From Symbiodinium natans (taxonomy: Eukaryota > Sar > Dinophyceae > Suessiales > Symbiodiniaceae): DNA of 17,199 bases. The translations under genes were made by a program, and so were the position numbers. This document shows positions 15,182 through 17,199 of this stretch, piece by piece. The stretch covers positions 1 to 17,199 of the forward strand of contig CAJNDS010001482.1 in the NCBI GenBank assembly GCA_905221605.1. The letters run 5' to 3'. Each line of letters starts with the position of its first letter. Position 1 is the first letter of the stretch. Below the pieces are notes generated by a model, which saw nothing but the letters and a program-made list of their open reading frames with translations, made no database searches and had not been told where the DNA came from.

Positions 15182-15745
15182 CCGTCTCAACCGCAGATTT
15201 CCGCTCGTGGGCTATCGGCGACCAGAGTGGCCGTCCACAGTGCCCTGGACAGTGTGCCACACGCCAAAGAGACTTGCTGCAAGGCAGACGGAGAGCGACG
15301 GACCATGCCGGCAATTGCGTGCTGTGTATTTGCATGGTCACACCAGGGGCGTCGTGAAGGGCTTTTCCTGGAACTGTCGCAGTCATATCGTATCCACTTT
15401 GTCCGTCGCACCAGGAGAGGCAACATAGCCTGGGCAGCTGTGGGAATTGGAATGTCCAAAGAAGCCTGAATGCAGCTAACCTCCACCTGCAGCTCCGGGA
15501 TTTCCGATGCTGTGAGGATGCGAGGCTTTGGAACATCGATTTCTATGTCGATCCCACAAACCCATCCCTGATGATTGATGGCAACGGACGTGAAATCAGG
15601 TACCTGGGTAGGCTGGTGATTATGGTGTATGGCCCTGATGTGTCGAGAAGGATGCTGGCCTTGTCGGAAGATGATGAGGAATGGATGCTCCTTTGAGGTG
15701 ATGAAACGTCGCCGGCCAGTAACCAGGCAAGTGGAAGTGGATTGA
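15182..15745 (+). pseudogene. Frame-broken coding remnant of unknown function
   Basis: Read on the + strand, three successive frames give protein-like sequence: 15182-15469 (with LELSQSYRIHFVRRT and NIAWAAVGIGM), then about 15460-15694 in another frame (with LWNIDFYVDPTNPSLMI and YLGRLVIMVYG, then acidic ALSEDDEEWML), then 15692-15745 in a third (FEVMKRRRPVTRQVEVD, stop at 15743-15745). Alternating hydrophobic strands and charged turns continue across the breaks, as expected of a gene with two indels or short introns. A 196-codon frame on the opposite strand (15187-15777) is uninterrupted and is the competing reading; I judge it less protein-like but cannot exclude it. A pyrimidine-rich stretch ending in AACAG just before 15179 could be a splice acceptor. 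I do not recognise the protein. Confidence 0.4.
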
Positions 15746-16115
15746 ATTGCGAGCACAGCCTCGCCATTAAGGGCCATGTGAGGGCAAACCCGAATGCAGG
15801 CTTAGCTTGCCGGAATGAGGGTGATCAACATACCCTCGCAGCACAATGCTTTCAGAACCCGTGAAACCAGCGGAGATGCCATGTGAGGCTATGCAAGGGC
15901 AGTTTCGGCCTCGCTATGCTGGAGTAAAGGTTCGGCCTCGCCGCGGCTGAGGGAATGGATGGTTCGGCCTCGCCAAGGCTGAGGGAACAACAGAAGGGTT
16001 GCGAAAACGCCTCGCTGATGAAGAAGGTGCATGATGTTCCGGCCTCGCATCAGCTGAGGGAAGAATGATGGAATGGGCAGGCCGGGCACTTATTGGTCTG
16101 CCGGAATTGAGTCTG
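15746..16115 (+). other. Spacer with hairpin elements only
   Basis: No gene is visible between the coding remnant and unit B copy 2. The left 160 bases are unremarkable, and the rest contains the hairpin cluster listed separately. GAGTCT-GGG-AGACTC spans the junction into unit B at about 16109-16123. Confidence 0.5.
15904..16061 (+). repeat. Cluster of four bulged-T hairpins
   Basis: Elements at 15904-15924, 15931-15954, 15963-15986 and 16037-16061. Inner stems are GC/GC, GCC-GC-GGC, GCC-AA-GGC and GC-ATCA-GC, all with CCTC outside, T bulged and GAGGG closing (the first ends in GGAG instead). An A-rich or AACAACAG spacer often follows. Confidence 0.7.
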
Positions 16116-17199
16116 GGAGACTCTGGAAGCACTGCATGCAGCTTGGACGGCTGATGCTACTGGGCGCAAAGCGGTAAAGCAGCTTGAAGCATAGACTCCG
16201 CGGTGCCGGTGTGTCGGAGCAATTGATAGGTACAACCGCAGCCCAGCAGTGCTCAATCAAACAATGCAACATTCGGCCTCGACTTTGGTCTGAGGGAATG
16301 TGAGCTATAAAGAGCAAACTCCAGAATATGGATGAGGGACACTGGCCAGGCATGGAGGCCAGCAAAGGGCAGGTACCAGCATGCACTGGAGAAGCCTCGA
16401 GTCCCAATGGCAGTGAACTTTGTGGTGAGGAATACGTCGACTGGTAAGTAAGTGCGAGAAAGCCAGGGCGATTCTGGGGAGAACAGCAAGGCACGGTTAG
16501 TAAGTGCGAGAACACCGGAGCTGCTGAGAACCTGGATTAGCCGGGACGTACTCCGTGGAGGATTCGTTGTCACTGCTTTCAGAAATGCCCACAAGGACCA
16601 AGCATGCAGCTAACCCGTGGTCGCAGAGTGGGCCTCACTTCGGTTGAGGGTAATCGACTCCCAAGTGAGAGTATGGAGGTTTGGTGGCAAACAAGAGAGC
16701 CAGCCGACTGTCTTTGGAACAATGGCTACGGCTGGATTGGAGAATGTCAAGTCTCACAATGGATAGCGGCCTCGTACATAATATCCTCACAGGCAGGGTG
16801 GGTTTGACCTGGTAGTCGGCACCTTGCCCGGCCCCCTGTCAGGCGCCTGTACCGGCCACCTGTTGAAGGTGTGTGGCGTGGGGTCACCGGTGCGTAGCGG
16901 CGATTTCGGTCGCTTAGCGTCCTCCAGCCTAAAAAGGGGTATGTTTGGGCAGGTACTTCACCTGCTCCTCCTGCTTGGCTCGTGTTGGAGATGTGTGAAT
17001 CGAGGGCATGGATCCGTCAAGGTGAGATGACGAGAAAGTGCAGAATTGGGCCTCAATCAATATGGAACGGTCTATGGGGATTGACCACCCCGCTGGTAGA
17101 GGGATAGCGGCCTCTGAGAATCGGAGGGCATGGATCACCTCCCGGCAAAAAGCCACAGGAAGTATGCCCTGTGCATGCAAGAGGCAGCCACCGTAACCA
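16116..17199 (+). repeat. Unit B copy 2, cut by the window edge
   Basis: It matches 11148-12228 throughout with scattered single-base differences, for example a 3-base instead of 2-base T run in the hairpin loop at 16272-16296, a 4-base deletion near 17076 relative to copy 1, and one extra base near 16812. It is preceded here by unrelated sequence and not by unit A, so B is an independent repeat with its own 5' end. Hairpins at 16272-16296 and 16630-16650. No convincing gene. Confidence 0.75.

Noticed and set aside
15187-15777. 196-codon minus-strand ORF as the real gene of this region
   Set aside because: Uninterrupted, but the + strand frames give more protein-like sequence. Not firmly excluded; mentioned as the alternative reading.

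Overview
The window looks like nuclear DNA of a eukaryotic microbe, most likely a dinoflagellate. The reasons are a LINE-type reverse transcriptase/RNase H gene, very high density of same-orientation repeats, GC-rich repeat-laden intergenic DNA, and no bacterial gene organisation, tRNA, rRNA or CRISPR array that I can see. The taxonomic call is an inference from style and gene type, not from a marker gene.

The layout is a head-to-tail array of modules, all pointing in + direction. (1) 2-364: the 3' end of an open frame with a Cys/His-rich region, cut by the window edge. (2) 405-2520: first copy of a non-coding unit of about 2.1 kb, here called unit A. (3) 2521-6974: a retroelement body, made of a 5'-truncated RT-zinc finger-RNase H gene (open to 5196), a linker full of small hairpins, a second gene with the hallmarks of a protein-kinase-like fold (5429-6655), and another hairpin cluster. 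(4) 6975-9087: second unit A. (5) 9088-12665: third unit A, carrying a second non-coding repeat (unit B, 11148 to about 12597) near its 3' end. (6) 12666-14787: fourth unit A. (7) 14788-17199: a divergent 5' stub of A, a cluster of hairpins, a degenerate coding remnant (15182-15745), more hairpins, and a second copy of B that runs off the window.

Two features tie the array together. First, units A, A+B and the RT/kinase body all finish with the same roughly 70-base 3' tail, a T-rich TAGTTTAGTTTCACC-like stretch followed by a box with CCCCTTCGGG and CAGCGTGCAGACG, and the next A begins immediately after it. This is what one expects if non-coding units borrow the 3' recognition end of an RT-encoding element, as SINEs do with partner LINEs. 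Second, dozens of tiny hairpins of the form GGCCTC-stem-loop-stem-T-GAGGG are scattered everywhere in one orientation. Their inner stems vary by paired changes while a bulged T stays fixed, and at least four lie inside the coding genes without breaking the frame.

The most interesting candidates are the kinase-like gene paired with a LINE-type RT, the shared-tail relation between coding and non-coding units, and the bulged-T hairpin family with in-frame insertions.
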